A stretch of 24,867 bases of DNA from Thermocaproicibacter sp041859875 (GTDB lineage Bacteria; Bacillota; Clostridia; Oscillospirales; Acutalibacteraceae), in contig JBFLFY010000026.1 in the NCBI GenBank assembly GCA_041859875.1, positions 1-24,867 of the forward strand. The letters are read 5' to 3'. Positions within the stretch are counted from its first letter, which is position 1. Every line of letters starts with the position of its first letter. The position numbers were made by a program, and so were the translations under genes. A model generated the notes under the pieces. It was given only the letters and a program-made list of their open reading frames with translations. It searched no databases and was not told the origin of the DNA. Positions 23,580 to 24,867 of this stretch are shown here, piece by piece.

Positions 23580-24770
23580 GTGCTGCTCGCTGAAGCAAAT
23601 GATATGCTGACAAATACGATTATTCCGTTTTGGAAACGCCTGCACGACAGCCGGTACGGCGGTTTCTGCGGATGGGTAGGTTTTGACCTGAAGGCAGACC
23701 CGCAGGCAGTAAAAGGATGTATCCTGAACAGCCGTATCCTATGGTTCTTTTCAACCGCCGCATTGCGTTTAAAGCGCAGTGACCTTCGGCAGGAGGCGGA
23801 GCATGCCTACTCTTTCTTGAAAAATGCTTGCCTTGACCGGGAATACGGCGGCGTTTACTGGTCGGTCAACTATGATGGAACGGTTCACGACGATACCAAG
23901 CATACTTACAATCAGGCTTTTGCCATTTATGCCCTCGCTGCCTATTATCGGCTGACTGCCGACAGGGAAGCACTTCAAACTGCATACGAAATCTACCGCT
24001 TAATAGAAACCCGCTGCACCGATGAGGACGGGTACCTGGAATCGTTCGATCGCTCGTTTCATCCTGTTCCGAACGAAAAACTCAGCGAAAACGGGGTGCT
24101 GGCGGAAAAGACAATGAACACACTTCTCCATGTTTTTGAGGGGTACTCTGGCTTATACGAAGCCGACCACAGTAAAGATGTAGGGGAGAGTATGCGCAGA
24201 ATCCTTTCAATTTTTATGGCGAAAGTATACAATCCTGTTTTAAAACGGCAGGAAGTGTTTTTTGACAGGCATATGAATCCTATTTTGGACTTGCATTCCT
24301 ATGGCCACGACATTGAAGCTTCCTGGCTTTTGGACTGGGGATGCGGCCTGCTTAGAGATGAAAAACTTTCCCAAAAAATTTCTTCCATTACTGCCGAGCT
24401 TGCGGACCAAATTTATCATACCGCTTATCATAAGCATTCGCTCTGGAATGAATGCGACCGTGGCGAGGAAAACAGGATGCGTATTTGGTGGGTGCAGGCG
24501 GAAGCAGTGGTTGGCTTTATGAATGCGTACCAGAAAGCGCCGGCCCGCACCGAATACCTGCGCGCCGCTGTGGATGTCTGGAACTTTATTGAAACAAAAA
24601 TTAAAGACCCCCGGCCGGGTTCGGAGTGGTTTTGGCAGGTTGATGACGACGGCAGTCCTGACCGGACTAAGCCAATTGTTGAACCATGGAAGTGCCCTTA
24701 CCACAACGGTCGGATGTGTTTTGAAATTCTGCGCAGAGGAGTGGACACCGAGCCACACGCAATGGAGTAA
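23580..24770 (+). CDS. Cellobiose 2-epimerase-type (AGE/RnBP family) enzyme
   Basis: A 396-residue (alpha/alpha)6-barrel epimerase of the N-acyl-glucosamine 2-epimerase superfamily. Residues matching those of Ruminococcus albus cellobiose 2-epimerase are in place: R52 (NSRILW), H184 (NTLLHVFEGY), H243 (YGHDIEASWLL) and H375 (CPYHNGRM), with HTYNQAFAIYALAAYY and WWVQAEAVVG also typical. It changes the reducing-end mannose of mannobiose or manno-oligosaccharides into glucose. GTG at 23580 is chosen because GAGGG (23568-23572) lies 7 bp upstream; an earlier open frame runs through the GH130 gene without a ribosome site. It follows the GH130 gene by 25 bp, consistent with one operon and pathway, and it is the last gene before the terminator. 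Confidence 0.92.
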   Translation: MLLAEANDMLTNTIIPFWKRLHDSRYGGFCGWVGFDLKADPQAVKGCILNSRILWFFSTAALRLKRSDLRQEAEHAYSFLKNACLDREYGGVYWSVNYDGTVHDDTKHTYNQAFAIYALAAYYRLTADREALQTAYEIYRLIETRCTDEDGYLESFDRSFHPVPNEKLSENGVLAEKTMNTLLHVFEGYSGLYEADHSKDVGESMRRILSIFMAKVYNPVLKRQEVFFDRHMNPILDLHSYGHDIEASWLLDWGCGLLRDEKLSQKISSITAELADQIYHTAYHKHSLWNECDRGEENRMRIWWVQAEAVVGFMNAYQKAPARTEYLRAAVDVWNFIETKIKDPRPGSEWFWQVDDDGSPDRTKPIVEPWKCPYHNGRMCFEILRRGVDTEPHAME

Positions 24771-24803
24771 GCTAGCAAAACTTTATACATCTTATAAAAA
24801 ATC

Positions 24804-24847
24804 GAGTGCCCTGATAGAATTGGAATATTCTATCAGGGCACTCCTTT
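24804..24847 (+). terminator. Operon terminator after the epimerase gene
   Basis: A perfect 17-bp stem (24804-24820, 24827-24843) with a 6-base loop, followed by CTTTT. It lies 33 bp after the epimerase stop codon and closes the transporter-phosphorylase operon. The arms are symmetrical, so it may also work on the other strand. Confidence 0.85.
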
Positions 24848-24867
24848 TGAGTCGGGTGACCCGGATC

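Noticed and set aside
1..24867. CRISPR array, tRNA, rRNA, insertion sequence or prophage
   Set aside because: No regularly spaced short repeats, cloverleaf, transposase or integrase sequence was found on either strand by eye.

Overview
The sequence looks like a chromosomal segment from a low-to-mid-GC Firmicute of the class Clostridia, most likely the Oscillospirales/Ruminococcaceae group. The assignment rests on several signs: strong AGGAGG-type ribosome binding sites, Tad-type pilus accessory genes linked to FHA, PP2C and Ser/Thr kinase genes, a LacI/AraC-controlled beta-mannan locus of the Ruminococcus/Roseburia kind, and very large Ig-like surface proteins. No species can be named from the sequence alone. 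No rRNA, tRNA, CRISPR array, insertion sequence or phage gene was seen.

Region A (1-14846, all on the + strand) is nine genes separated by 2-50 bp, so probably one operon that starts upstream of the window. In order: the end of a BspA-type leucine-rich-repeat protein; a TadE-like pseudopilin; an A24 prepilin peptidase; a membrane-anchored TPR/WG-repeat protein; a cytoplasmic protein with a probable DUF6382-type N-terminus, a Pro/Ala/Lys-rich linker and an FHA domain; a PP2C phosphatase; a transmembrane Ser/Thr kinase with an extracellular TPR-like region; a small membrane protein carrying four T-(V/E)-(L/V)-(L/S) motifs; and a 2138-residue secreted, C-terminally membrane-anchored Ig-like protein. 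The kinase writes phosphothreonine, the FHA domain reads it and the phosphatase erases it. This complete set sits among pilus-processing and surface genes, so my inference is a phosphothreonine-controlled envelope or adhesion apparatus.

Region B (14879-24847) is a beta-mannan/manno-oligosaccharide utilisation locus. A divergent AraC-family regulator (- strand) faces two SGNH esterases, a CE2-like and a CE17-like enzyme, the pair known to deacetylate beta-mannans in Roseburia. A LacI-family regulator, a CUT1-type ABC importer (solute-binding lipoprotein plus two permeases), a GH130 phosphorylase and a cellobiose 2-epimerase-type enzyme follow, closed by a strong terminator. In the expected pathway, acetylated manno-oligosaccharides enter through the importer, lose their acetyl groups, have their reducing-end mannose epimerised, and are phosphorolysed to mannose 1-phosphate. 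No ATPase subunit, endo-mannanase or second GH130 is present here.

The most unusual signals are in region B. (1) The promoters of the esterase pair and of the transporter operon share one 97-bp architecture: two direct repeats 19 bp apart, a poor -35, a -10, and a 31-bp hyphenated palindrome abutting the -10. The palindrome arms differ at three positions but with compensating changes, so symmetry is kept. (2) The solute-binding protein appears to have lost about 170-200 central residues in frame. (3) The first permease carries a perfect 21-bp in-frame tandem duplication. The last two could be real decay or adaptation of this transporter, or assembly errors, and should be checked against reads.
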